A DNA stretch of 64,000 bases from Scolanthus callimorphus. Lineage: Eukaryota > Cnidaria > Anthozoa > Actiniaria > Edwardsiidae. The translations under genes and the position numbers were made by a program. The stretch lies in NCBI GenBank assembly GCA_033964015.1, contig CM066918.1:26619387-26683386 (forward strand), written 5' to 3'. Positions 53,701 to 62,202 of this stretch are shown in pieces (within the stretch, counting starts at the first letter, position 1; each line of letters opens with the position of its first letter). The notes under the pieces were generated by a model. The model saw nothing but the letters and a program-made list of their open reading frames with translations. It had not been told where the DNA came from and did no database searches.

Positions 53701-54524
53701 CAGAAGTAGCTTTTACCCAGGATGCCATTCATTTTAGTGATAAAATGGTAATGGGTTCCTTCAAGGCACAAGTACAAATGATATTTAGGCTCCTCCAAAT
53801 CACCTTGCCAAATAATACCATACATGTGTTCTCTAGACACGAGGTAGAGCTTGAACCCTTGTGGAGCCAAATACGTTTGGAACTTTTTCAGTTCTTCAAT
53901 ACCGCACTCTCCTTCAGGGACGCCAGCTTGTTGGTGCAACTCTTTCGCTCTTTTACGTTGAGTACCATTCTCCTTGTTTCCTGCCTGCTGTTTATACATG
54001 TTAATATAATCCCGTTTTGTTCCGGTATGGTAGGCGATTCCAATCGCGATCGCACGTGCAGCACAAAGATTATCCTGATTACGTACTCGAACTATAGATC
54101 TCTTCATCTTTGCCCATGTCTCTGCATCCGCACAATCCAAGGTCCTCTTATTCTTCTTAGAGTGCTTCTTCTTCTTCTCACCAGCTGGGACATCATCGTC
54201 ATCATCATCATCATCAGTAGTATCATCAGTAGTATAGTAATCATCGTCATCATCATATCCACCATGACCACCACGGGGTGTACGTGCACGTATCACGTGC
54301 AACTGAAACTGTCCATTGATAACAAATTCCTCGTTAGATTGCACAATGGTTTCAATCTGTCCCATAATCCTTTGCGGTGTCAACTGTTCCCGTAGCATAA
54401 ACGGTAACGATATGGGATTCTTCAGAGCTGGAGCATTCAACGTCACGCGAGCAAAGTCCTTGTTAGGTACACCTTTGAGCGTTTCTTCTAGCACACTGTC
54501 AAGAACACGCTCTACATCTTGCAT
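50733..54524 (-). CDS. POLB: protein-primed family B DNA polymerase
   Basis: 1263 residues, ATG at 54524 after an in-frame stop. Exonuclease motifs: DFE (about 426), NFKGYDSY (498) and YCHQDVEVL (626). Polymerase motifs: A, YDFTSLYPY (847); B, KMFLNCMWGKFG (1029); C, YHDTDS (1125); and K-x-Y (1170). The N-terminal 420 residues hold an acidic low-complexity tract (91-111), an OTU-like D-x-x-C (Asp151, Cys154) with a possible His at 258 or 260, and about six zinc-binding CxxC pairs (275-400). A DGY...VYQYHGCLYHGCPKC segment (729-752) resembles a restriction-endonuclease-like insert seen in Polinton polymerases. It replicates the element from its ends. Confidence 0.96.
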   Translation of the reverse strand: MQDVERVLDSVLEETLKGVPNKDFARVTLNAPALKNPISLPFMLREQLTPQRIMGQIETIVQSNEEFVINGQFQLHVIRARTPRGGHGGYDDDDDYYTTDDTTDDDDDDDDVPAGEKKKKHSKKNKRTLDCADAETWAKMKRSIVRVRNQDNLCAARAIAIGIAYHTGTKRDYINMYKQQAGNKENGTQRKRAKELHQQAGVPEGECGIEELKKFQTYLAPQGFKLYLVSREHMYGIIWQGDLEEPKYHLYLCLEGTHYHFITKMNGILGKSYFCIKCNKGHSNPATHKCNIRCSACGEKNCSPQSVDDDDAKRWNWQHCAVCNRYFRTQQCFDNHRRVKKHGPANNRKEWSQCQKIHKCEECLTRFDVLDKRREGKPHKCGEYVCHVCKKMVDKDHLCYVPVGTAAVTGRKKKNEEDQLRLIIFDFEAQPLGTQHRVNFVGVQKLCEDCRDLPLDSHPTCDTCGLRKRGFQGEQALDEFCQWLFGGSNAGYTCLAHNFKGYDSYPILEYLFKNALRPTVIFNGGKIMMLGLPDLKISMKCTLNYLQMALRQLPKAMGFDQEVRKGDFPHFFNTPENQTYVGPMPDLKYYGIENMTKKDADALRTWYENEVARGAVFNFQEELASYCHQDVEVLKKAVLAFDKLTMATGDVHPFHTSVTIASLCSLILRTKFLKANTVAVIPAQGYRGRDVHSLKALQWLEYRHITDGVHIRHAGTSEGEFKVGRYKVDGYAESTHTVYQYHGCLYHGCPKCYTKDTRNPFSGTTMGDLYHDTCNVRTFITRAGYHLVEVWECEFDRELSATPRIQAIVGDVEKCKPLEPRDSFFGGRTNAIRLRCEAKDDEQLHYYDFTSLYPYVNVTCEYPVGHPEVLVNDEIQQDLHLYRGLMKVRVLPPKDVYFPVLPVRINDKLMFPLCHTCAQEENQYHPCTHTEEERAFTGTWTHVELFKALEKGYKVMKVYEVWHWAQWERLFEEYIKTFLKYKQEASGWPSWCETEEDKVRYVEQYEEHQGIRLDRERIEKNPGLRSVAKMFLNCMWGKFGEQSNRRRTEYVESPEKYFDLMTDKSIEVSDVLIVNDDTVQIHYKTAEKFLKTKAHTNVVFAAYTTAYARLKLYDVMDGLGDRCLYHDTDSVIFTWRPGQWKPPLGDYLGELTSELDPEEHIVHYVATGPKSYGYKTNFGKTVCKVKGLRMNLRTTETVNLDSMVELLEGHGNPVRQVTNPHTIRRNVTTRTLHTVSETKSFKVVYNKRVRRGMYTYPYGYYGL

Positions 54525-54621
54525 GGCCTCTTGGACAGTTGACCGTAAAGGAAGATTGATGTTAAATCATAATCAGTACAATCGGTTTTCATCTTACGCG
54601 AATGCCGACTGTGGACTTCAT

Positions 54622-55350
54622 TCAATTGGTACGAAATACCATCATCATTCTCTTCCTCCTCCTCCTCCTCTTGCTCATCATGGGTGCGTTTGACACCTCT
54701 TCCAATTTGATTGTAATATCTTGTGGTGATGGTGGTGGTGGTAGTGGTGATGGTTGATTGTTAACATCTTCTGGTGGTGACGGTAACGGCAGTGGTGATG
54801 GTTGATTGTCAACATCTTGGGGTGGCGACGGTGGTGGTGATGGCGGTGGTGTTTGTGGTCTATCGGTAGTCAAATGCTGTTGATGTAGCTCTACAAAACT
54901 TTGTGTCATATCAATCTCGTCTTGCATCACACAATCGATAACATCATTAGCGTATCCTTCCTCTTCTACTTCCACCTGTGGTGGTGGTGGTGGTGGTGGT
55001 GGCGGTGACGGTTGGTCATTCAAATACCGTTCAAAGAGCTCTGCAAAACTTTGTGCCATAAAAACGTTACCATCATCTTGCATGATCCAATCGATAACAT
55101 CGATAGCATGTCCTTCCTCTTCTACTTCCACCTGTGGTGACGAAGGTGGATGGTCTTGAGCATTCAAATACTGCTCTTCCACAATTTGTGGAACGTTAGT
55201 AGCATCATCTTGCTGGATCCAATCATTAGCATGACCTTCCTCTTCTACTTCCACCTGTGGTGATGGTGGTGGTGGTGGTGGTGGTGGTAGTTCTCCCAAC
55301 TCAAACTGATCTATCCAAGTAGGTTGTTGTTCCTCCTTCAAATCATACAA
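54622..55350 (-). CDS. acidic/proline-rich repeat protein, Polinton accessory
   Basis: 242 codons open from a TTG at 55350. Three imperfect repeats combine QVEVEEEG (residues 32, 73, 125), a D-W-I-M-Q-D-D-like motif and a QSFAELFERYL-like helix (53-62, 97-112, 148-162), separated by proline runs. A basic stretch SKRRRRRKR (226-234) looks like a nuclear localisation signal. It has no ATG of its own and probably continues from the short frame at 55338-55496 by a -1 shift or a lost base. It is the first product behind the right TIR promoter, ahead of the polymerase. I know of no described family; a regulatory role is inference. Confidence 0.6.
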   Translation of the reverse strand: MYDLKEEQQPTWIDQFELGELPPPPPPPPSPQVEVEEEGHANDWIQQDDATNVPQIVEEQYLNAQDHPPSSPQVEVEEEGHAIDVIDWIMQDDGNVFMAQSFAELFERYLNDQPSPPPPPPPPPQVEVEEEGYANDVIDCVMQDEIDMTQSFVELHQQHLTTDRPQTPPPSPPPSPPQDVDNQPSPLPLPSPPEDVNNQPSPLPPPPSPQDITIKLEEVSNAPMMSKRRRRRKRMMMVFRTN

Positions 55351-55496
55351 TTCCTTTGTTCTCCTTCTAACATATCTCCAAGAGATGTTTCTTGTTCTCT
55401 CGCCGCCATTACTTCTTCTTCTTCTTCTTTTTCCATCATTTTCTTCAATATTCGGAGTGCCTCTTCTATTTCATCTTCCTCACTTATTCCCGACAT
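55338..55496 (-). CDS. short acidic frame, probable N-terminus of the repeat protein
   Basis: ATG at 55496, 52 codons, ending at a TGA that lies inside the next frame. It is rich in Glu/Met and predicted helical (EEALRILKKMMEKEEEE). It overlaps the 242-codon frame by a few codons near a GGAGAACAAAGGAA stretch, where losing or slipping one base joins the two. It starts 66 bp after the right-end TATA box, the spacing expected of a first coding exon. Confidence 0.55.
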   Translation of the reverse strand: MSGISEEDEIEEALRILKKMMEKEEEEEVMAAREQETSLGDMLEGEQRNCMI

Positions 55497-55561
55497 CTTT
55501 CTTCTTCCTCCTCCTACAACGATAAGCAGAGGAAGACTGTGATCTCGAACTGAGTTCTCGC

Positions 55562-56118
55562 CTTTTATAATAGCGGAATGACGTCATCGGATCGAAATCC
55601 CTGCAATTTGATTGGTGCGTTAAGCACGCATTCTGATTGGCTGAAATCCAAATTCTAGCCTTCTGATTGGTGGATTTCGATCCGATGGTAAATTGACCTT
55701 TGGACTCTGATGACCTTTGATGACCTTGAGCCTGTTTCCTTGGGCGTCCGAATCAAAATACTCAAATGTGATTGGTGGATTTCGATCCGCCGATAAATTG
55801 ACCTTTGGACTTTGACCTTTGGATTCTAACCTTTGGACTCTGACCTTTGGACATCGGATCGAAATCCCTGTTATTTGATTGGTGCGTTAAGCACGCAATC
55901 TGATTGGCTAAAATCCTAATTCTAGCCTTCTGATTGGTGGATTTCGATCCGTTGATAAATTGACCTTTGGACTCTGATGACCTTTGGACTCTGACCTTTG
56001 GACTCTGACCTTTGAACATCGGATCGAAATCCCTGTAATTTGATTGGTGCGTTAAGCACGCAATCTGATTGGTTGCGTGATTCTAGCCTTCTGATTGGTG
56101 GATTTCGATCCGATGGTA
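55562..56118 (-). promoter_or_regulatory. right inward promoter with amplified CCAAT modules
   Basis: A TATAAAAG box at 55569-55562 and a TGACGTCA palindrome at 55579-55586 are followed outward by three copies of a module of about 105 bp (55586-55687, 55852-55957, 56014-56117) and a partial one (55763-55793). Each module has three ATTGG boxes, a GCGTTAAGCACGCA stem and inverted GGATCGAAATCC / GGATTTCGATCC flanks, separated by GACCTTTGGACTC repeats. The left TIR has only one module. Confidence 0.75.
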
Positions 56119-56159
56119 AATTGACCTTTGGACCCTAATGTCTAGCCTTATCCTCCTCA

Positions 56160-57012
56160 TAGGACACTAGGACAAGTAGGACACTAGGACAGATAGGACA
56201 CTAGGACACTACTAGGACAAGTAGGACACTAGAACAAGTAGGACACTAGGACAGATAGGACACTAGGACACTACTAGGACAAGTAGGACACTAGGACAAG
56301 TAGGACAAGTAGGACAGATAGGACACTAGGACACTACTAGGACAAGTAGGACAAGTAGGACAAGTAGGACACTAGGACAGATAGGACACTAGGACAGATA
56401 GGACACTACTAGGACAAGTAGGACACTAGGACAGATAGGACAGATAGGACACTACTAGGACAAGTAGGACACTAGGACACTACTAGGACAAGTAGGACAC
56501 TACTAGGACAAGTAGGACACTACTAGGACAAGTAGGACACTAGGACACTACTAGGACATTACTAGGACAAATAGGACACTAGGACAGATAGGACACTACT
56601 AGGACACTACTAGGACAAGTAGGACACTAGGACACTACTAGGACAAGTAGGACACTAGGACAAGTAGGACACTAGGACAGATAGGACACTAGGACAGATA
56701 GGACACTAGGACACTACTAGGACAAGAAGGACACTAGGACACTAGGACAGATAGGACAAATAGGGCAAGTAGGACAGATAGGACACTACTAGGACAAGTA
56801 GGACACTACTAGGACACTACTAGGACACTACTAGGACAAATAGGACACTACTAGGACAAGTAGGACACTAGGACAGATAGGACACTAGGACACTACTAGG
56901 ACAAGTAGGACACTACTAGGACAAGTAGGACACTACTAGGACACTACTAGGACACTACTAGGACAAGTAGGACACTAGGACAGATAGGACACTAGGGCGC
57001 TAGGACTGGTAG
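56160..57012. repeat. TAGGACA-type tandem array (right TIR)
   Basis: Inverse complement of the TGTCCTA array of the left TIR, about 0.85 kb, with the rare GACATTACTAGG variant once. Confidence 0.95.
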
Positions 57013-57025
57013 GACACATAGGATA

Positions 57026-57596
57026 ATTTCCGAACATATCCGAAGACCTCCGATGATCTTCCGAGCACTTCCGACGATCTTCCGAACACTTTCCGAACAC
57101 TTTCCGAACACTTCCGAAGGTCTTCCGAACACTTCCGAAGATCACCCGAACACTTTCCGAAGACTTTCCGAGCACTTCCGAATACTTTCCGAAGTTCTTC
57201 CGAGCACTTCCCGAAGACCTTCCGAGCACTTTCCGAACACCTTCCGAACACTTCCGAAGATCACCCGAACACTTCCCGAAGGTCTTCCGAAGACCGTCCG
57301 AAGACCTTCCGAAGACCTTCCGAGCACTTCCGAAGACCTTCCGAACACTTCCGAAGATCACCCGAACATTCCCGAAGGTCTTCCGAAGACCGTCCGAAGA
57401 CCTTCCGAGCACTTCCGAATGTCTTCCGAAGACATTCCGAACACTTCCGAAGACCTTCCGAGCACTTCCGAATGCTTTCCGAAGACCTTCCAAAGACCAT
57501 CCGAGCACTTTCCGAAGACCTTCCGAAAACTTTCCGAAGACCTTACGAACACTTCCGCTAATCTTCCGAACACTTCCCGAAGATCTTCCGATCGAA
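57026..57596. repeat. CTTCCGAA-type tandem array (right TIR)
   Basis: Inverse of the left TTCGGAAG array, about 570 bp. The open frames on both strands are repeat artefacts. Confidence 0.95.
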
Positions 57597-57741
57597 ATTT
57601 TAGGTTACATATTATTTATGAATTGATAATTAGTCTACCAACCTGACTACGAAGCTTCCACTCTTTGCTCAAACTGAGTTCCACGCATCTTTGTGAATAC
57701 CTCACATCGCTCACACACCAGCTTTTATAGATGAAATGAGA

Positions 57742-57944
57742 GGCGTATAAAAATAGGCGTATAAAATAGGCGTATAAAAATAGGCGTATAAAAATAGGCG
57801 TATAAAAATAGGCGTATAAAAATAGGCGTATAAAAATAGGCGTATAAAAATAGGCGTATAAAAATAGGCGTATAAAATAGGCGTATAAAAATAGGCGTAT
57901 AAAAATAGGCGTATAAAAATAGGCGTATAAAAATAGGCGTATAT
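57742..57944. repeat. AAAATAGGCGTATA tandem array (right TIR)
   Basis: Inverse of the AT-rich terminal array of the left TIR; unit 14 bp with 13-bp variants. Confidence 0.95.
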
Positions 57945-57961
57945 CCACTCTATATACTACT

Positions 57962-57967
57962 TATTAG
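57962..57967. repeat. right target-site duplication (TATTAG)
   Basis: Identical to 40832-40837. The second copy carries the Gypsy protease frame onward. Confidence 0.95.
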
Positions 57968-58332
57968 CCAAAACGTGTTTCACAAATTAGATCAACAACA
58001 ATTTCATACTCTGCAAACAGATTTACCATTAATCAGAACAGTAAATGGACAGTCCCTAGATGTTGTGGCGAAAATAATGCTGGATTTCAAATTACAAGGC
58101 TATGATTTCTCCTTTCTCCTTTCGATTCAAATTACAAGGCTATGATTTCTCCTTTCCATTCTATGTGATAAACAATTTGTCGTATGGTGCAATTCTGGGT
58201 AAAGATTTTCTTTCAGAATTTAAGGCGAATATCGATTTTTCGAATTCAACTATTTCGCTGAACATTATACAAAAAGAATTTGCTTTCCACAATGAGAACA
58301 AACTAGATTTTGTGAGAACAATAGATTTGTAG
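57966..58332 (+). pseudogene. protease region, right part, with 40-bp duplication
   Basis: It continues the aspartic protease of the Gypsy element from the point of insertion. A flap-like hydrophobic stretch and the YGAILGKDFL segment near 58190-58210 match the end of retroviral-type proteases (the I-L-G-x-D/N motif). A 40-bp direct duplication at 58088-58167 shifts the frame by one base, so the domain would be dead even without the Polinton. Confidence 0.8.
58088..58167. repeat. 40-bp tandem duplication
   Basis: The unit starting CAAATTACAAGGCTATGATT occurs at 58088 and again at 58128. Confidence 0.95.
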
Positions 58333-58337
58333 TTTTT

Positions 58338-58736
58338 GCAGAAAATGCTTTTTCATTGCCAGCACATTCAGAAACAATTTTGCCTGCAAAAGTTGATGGG
58401 GTTCCCCCGACGAATTCGGTTGCTTTAGTAACTTGTAGAAAAGAATTGCCAGAAAAACTCAGTATTGTAGGTGCCGCCGAGCTCGTGACCGTCAATGATG
58501 AACGAATTGTTCCCCTAAGGTTAATAAACCCTAATTCTAAGAGTGTAAGCATTTATCCAGGGACAAAACTAGCTTCTTTAAGTATATTGAATGACGATGA
58601 ATTTCAAACTTTTGAACTTGGAGAACCATCTGAGAAAAGCGAAAATGATAGTGCTATAGACGCTACTGTGAATAATTCATCGGAATTACCAGACATTTTA
58701 AATTGCGCTTTTTCTGGGAAGACGAAGAGAACCTAA
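58338..58736 (+). pseudogene. protease-RT linker of the Gypsy Pol
   Basis: It follows the preceding part in another frame. It shows the beta-rich pattern (SETILPAKVDG, then RLINPNSKSVSIYPGTKLA) typical of the region between protease and RT in Ty3/Gypsy polyproteins. It overlaps the RT frame by 34 bp at a further frame change. Confidence 0.7.
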
Positions 58737-60499
58737 AGCAGTTGCTATTTAAGTATAAAGACTGTTTTGCATCAAATATTAAAGACCTTGGTAGAAGTTC
58801 CATTATTCAGCACAGAATTGATACCGGAGATAGTGTTCCTATCAAACAAAAACCATATAGGACAAATCCTGACAATCGTGCAGAAATAGAAAAACAGCTA
58901 ACAGAAATGCTCGAACATGACGTCATAGAGCCTTCAATTTCTCCTTGGGCCTCGCCCGTTGTTTTGGCGAAAAAGGCGGATGGAACAATGAGATTTTGTG
59001 TTGATTTTCGGAAACTGAATTTTGTTTCAAAGAAAGACTCTTATCCGATCCCTGTGATATCGGATGTACTTGATAGTTTGTCTGGTAGTCAATATTTTAC
59101 AAGTCTTGACATGAAGAGTGGCTATTGGCAAATAGAGGTAGAACAATCTTCTCGTGAAAAGACAGCTTTTGTAACCAACAATGGACTTTATCAGTTTAAA
59201 GTTTTGCCGTTTGGATTGTGCAATTCGCCCGCTACATTTCAGAGACTTATGGAACATATTCTCAGAGGATTGGAATATAAGAGTGCGTTAATTTATATTG
59301 ACGATATTATTATTTTTTCTAAAACTCCAGAAGATCACCTCAGGCATCTTGAAGAAGTGTTTGTTAGAATGCGAGATGCTAATCTGAAACTGAATCCAAA
59401 GAAGTGTGTGCTTGCCAAACAAGAATTGAAATATCTTGGTCATATTGTAACCCCAGACGGAATTAAACCATGTCCTAGTAAGATTAAAGCAGTTACAGAA
59501 TTCCCAATTCCTACTAATATCAAGGAATTGAGAGGTTTCTTAGGCTTATGCAACTATTACAGGAAGTTTATCAAGAATTGTCATGTTATTGCAGAACCTT
59601 TGAACAATTTGACAAGAAAGCATGTTAAATTCAAATGGACCGATGATTGCCAAGAGGCATTCAAGAAACTTAAGAGCGAACTTGTTTCAGCACCGGTTTT
59701 AGTATTTCCAGACTTTTCTAAAACATTTCATTTGATAACGGATGCATCTTCAACTGGCGTAGGAATGACTTTATCACAGTTCAGTGATGATGGAAAAGAG
59801 GCTGTAATCGCGTATAATGGTCGTGCACTAAACAACTGTGAAACAAATTATACAACTACTGAAAGAGAATGCATTGCGGTAATCGAGGGAATAAAGAAAT
59901 ATTCACCGTACCTGAGTGGAAACAAATTCACAGTTCATACTGATCACAACGCATTAAAATGGCTTATGTCTATAAAAGATCCGGTAGGACGTTTAGCACG
60001 CTGGTCAATGTTAATTCAACAGTATGATTTTGATATTGTCTATCGGAATGCCAAACAAAACCTGGCTGCTGATTCTCTTAGTAGACGCGCATATGAAAAG
60101 TGCGAACTCTATGCCATAGAAAAAGCCCCAGAAGCTGATAAAATTTATGAGCAACAAAGGAAAGATCGTAAACTTTCAGACATTATTGTTTACTTAGAAA
60201 CCGGCGAATTACCTAGTGATAACAAACTAGCTAGAGAATTGTTATTATCTGCCGATTGTTTTTACATAGGAGAGGATAAACTTTTATACCACTTAGACCG
60301 CAAAAGTAAACACAGAAGTAAAGAAACAATTTCACAGTTAGTCGTTCCGGAATGTCTGAAATATGAATTACTTTCAAATGTTCATGATCACATAACGGGT
60401 GCTCATTTTGGAATCGGAAAGACTTTTGGAAATTACGTCAGTATTACTGGTGGTCTGGCATGTTTAAAGATACTGAACATTGGTGCAAATCGTGCGTAG
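58703..60499 (+). pseudogene. pol: reverse transcriptase and RNase H of the Ty3/Gypsy element
   Basis: 598 codons. RT shows RFCVDFRKLN, then SLDMKSGYWQI (first catalytic Asp), LPFGLCNSPATFQ, and the YIDDI box with its two Asp. RNase H follows with Asp in ITDASS, Glu in TTERECIAV, Asp in HTDHNAL and Asp in NLAADSLSRR. The C-terminal end enters the integrase zinc domain (VHDHITGAHFG, the two His) before the frame is lost at about 60440-60470. This is the longest intact piece of the element. Function in the copy is lost because the polyprotein is broken on both sides. Confidence 0.93.
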
Positions 60500-61689
60500 A
60501 TTGCTCTATGCGTAAAAGCCCTAAAAGCCATCTAAGAGAACCAATGTGTCTTTCGGAACCTGTGACTACGCCTTGGGAAAAATGTGCAATGGACATAATT
60601 GGTCCCCTTCCTAAGAGCAAAAAAGGGAACATGTATATACTTGTCATATCTGATTACCTAACAAAATTCCCAGAAGCCTTTGCGATGCCCGACATGGAAG
60701 CTGCAACAATAGCAGACATTTTTGTGCGTGAAATAATATTCCGATACTCTGCTCCGAGAAAATTATTAACAGATCGAGGAAAAAATTTCATGAGCAAATT
60801 AATCAAAGAAATTTGTCGGATATTTCAAATTCATAAATTGAATACCTCGAGCTATCACCCACAGACAGACGGTCTAGTTGAAAAGTCCAATGGCACGTTG
60901 ATACAAAGTTTATCAATGTATGTTAATAGTTCTCACACAGATTGGGACGAGTATATTCCAGCTGTCCTACATGCCTATAGAACAAGCCCACATGAGAGCT
61001 CTAATGAGAGCCCTCACTATTTACTTTTTGGTTTTGAACCGCATCTTTGCGTAAACAGTAAATATCTAAGTTTGGATAGTTCAAAATTGTCCACATCAGT
61101 AGAAGAACACAGAAGACGAGTTGTTGAAAATGTCGAGCAAGCACGTAAAATTGCTATAGAAAATAATCAACGCGCACATCAAAAAGCAAAGTTCTACTAT
61201 GATAAGAAAAGTAAACATCGTGAATTTCAAGTAGGGGAAAAAGTTTGGGTTTACACTCCTGCAACAAAGAAAAGATTGGCAAAGAAATTGCTGCACATGT
61301 GGCATGGACCATTTAGAATTGTGGAGAGATTTAATGAAGTAAACTACTATGTTAGGGATATGAACAACAGAAAAGCAAAGTTTGCTGTTCATATAAACAG
61401 AATGAAAAAGTGTTTCGACCCAGATGAAAGACCAATTTTGCCTCCAGACGAGAGCATTGCTGAAGGTTTTGGTCTAGATTTTTCAGACATTCCTGATGAT
61501 AGTTTTGAAAATACGGAAAACCAAAACGACACGGAAACGCCAAAACAAGAAAGTGAAAAAACCAAAACAAAAGAAGGAAAATCACAGCAAACTAAAGAAT
61601 TTTCAAACAAGAAAAGCACTGATTCTAAAATGCCCAAAAGAAATCAGATGTTAGGCCCATGGAGCAAGTGGAGAAAACAAAGCGGCTAG
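60460..61689 (+). pseudogene. pol: integrase of the Ty3/Gypsy element
   Basis: 409 codons, one frame away from RT. It starts inside the zinc domain with the two Cys (CKSCVDC). The DDE core has Asp in AMDIIGPLP, Asp in LTDRGKNF and Glu in GLVEKSNGT. The GPY/F-type module (HMWHGPFRIVE...VHINRMKKC) is present near residue 275-310. An Asp/Glu- and Lys-rich tail reaches a TAG at 61687-61689. Confidence 0.9.
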
Positions 61690-61918
61690 CACTACAGCGA
61701 AAGCAAAAGAACCTAGCACTTCGAACGTATCGACATCGAAAATGCAAAACAATAGTGATGAGCATTCTATTTTTCAAGCTATAAAACTGTTAAGTAAAAG
61801 AAAGCAAGGTAGAAAAATTGAATACTTAGTGTTATGGGCTGATCATTCAGAAACCTGGGAACCGACAAAAAACATTCTAGACAAGCGATTAATTCAAAAT
61901 TTCCAAAAGGGTAACTGA
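61680..61918 (+). pseudogene. C-terminal chromodomain of the Gypsy integrase, shifted frame
   Basis: After the TAG, a frame shifted by one base reads through a Ser/Thr/Lys linker into EYLVLWADHSETWEPTKNI, a chromodomain core (Y-L-V-x-W and W-E-P motifs), then a final helix and TGA at 61916-61918. This puts the element among the chromodomain-bearing Gypsy lineages. Confidence 0.75.
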
Positions 61919-62202
61919 TTCGTCAAACGAATTTCCCACGTTATCTAGCGGCAACCACTTTCACCTTTGACTTGTTTTGTCTTTAGAGTTCTACTGTTTC
62001 ATACCAATATCAACCATTTTAGGAACAAGTACCAAACAAGACAATATCTTACCTGATCATTATTTTTTTCTTGTATCTACCTCATAGACTTCAATAAAAA
62101 GCACACGTACTATTTCGTGCCGATATCTAAAAAAAAATATATAGTTATTTTCCTACCACAAGTTTAGCTAAGAAATGAACATTTGAATGTGTAACTACTT
62201 AC
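61919..62202. other. 3' flank of the Gypsy element
   Basis: No polypurine tract or LTR copy is seen. AATAAA at about 62094 is followed 35 bp later by a run of nine A (about 62131-62139). The segment separates the chromodomain from the RING-like exon. Confidence 0.5.

Larger units (their letters stand above)
40838..57961. mobile_element. complete Polinton/Maverick, 17,124 bp
   Basis: The ends are AGTAGTATATAGAGTGG and its inverse, i.e. 5'-AG...CT-3' as in other Polintons, flanked by perfect TATTAG duplications. The element holds protein-primed DNA polymerase B, retrovirus-like integrase, adenain-type protease, packaging ATPase, major and minor capsid proteins and small basic proteins: the complete core set of these virus-like self-synthesising transposons. 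The core genes run right to left; two genes at the left end run the other way. Nearly all frames are intact. Whether it is now mobile or forms particles cannot be told from sequence. Confidence 0.97.
55505..57961 (-). repeat. right terminal inverted repeat of the Polinton
   Basis: About 2.46 kb, mirror of 40838-43456. It differs from the left copy mainly in array lengths: the TGTCCTA array is about 400 bp shorter and the TTCGGAAG array about 210 bp shorter. It also has extra promoter modules at its inner end. Confidence 0.95.
37830..61918 (+). mobile_element. Ty3/Gypsy chromodomain retroelement, degraded and split by a Polinton
   Basis: From left to right: a 5' LTR, a Gag frame with a separate CCHC knuckle, the aspartic protease (interrupted), RT-RNase H, integrase and a terminal chromodomain. 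The gene order is that of Ty3/Gypsy elements. At least five frame changes and a 40-bp tandem duplication break the coding region, so the copy is not autonomous. No second LTR is found right of the chromodomain. The 17.1-kb Polinton insertion accounts for most of the length; without it the element is about 7.0 kb. Confidence 0.9.

Noticed and set aside
51108..54395. Plus-strand frames of 120-240 codons across the polymerase gene
   Set aside because: Shadows of the 1263-residue minus-strand polymerase gene with its complete motif set.
40838..57961. Virophage or free adenovirus-like genome instead of a transposon
   Set aside because: The retrovirus-like integrase, the 6-bp target duplication and the integrated position identify a Polinton; virion formation remains possible but is not shown by sequence.
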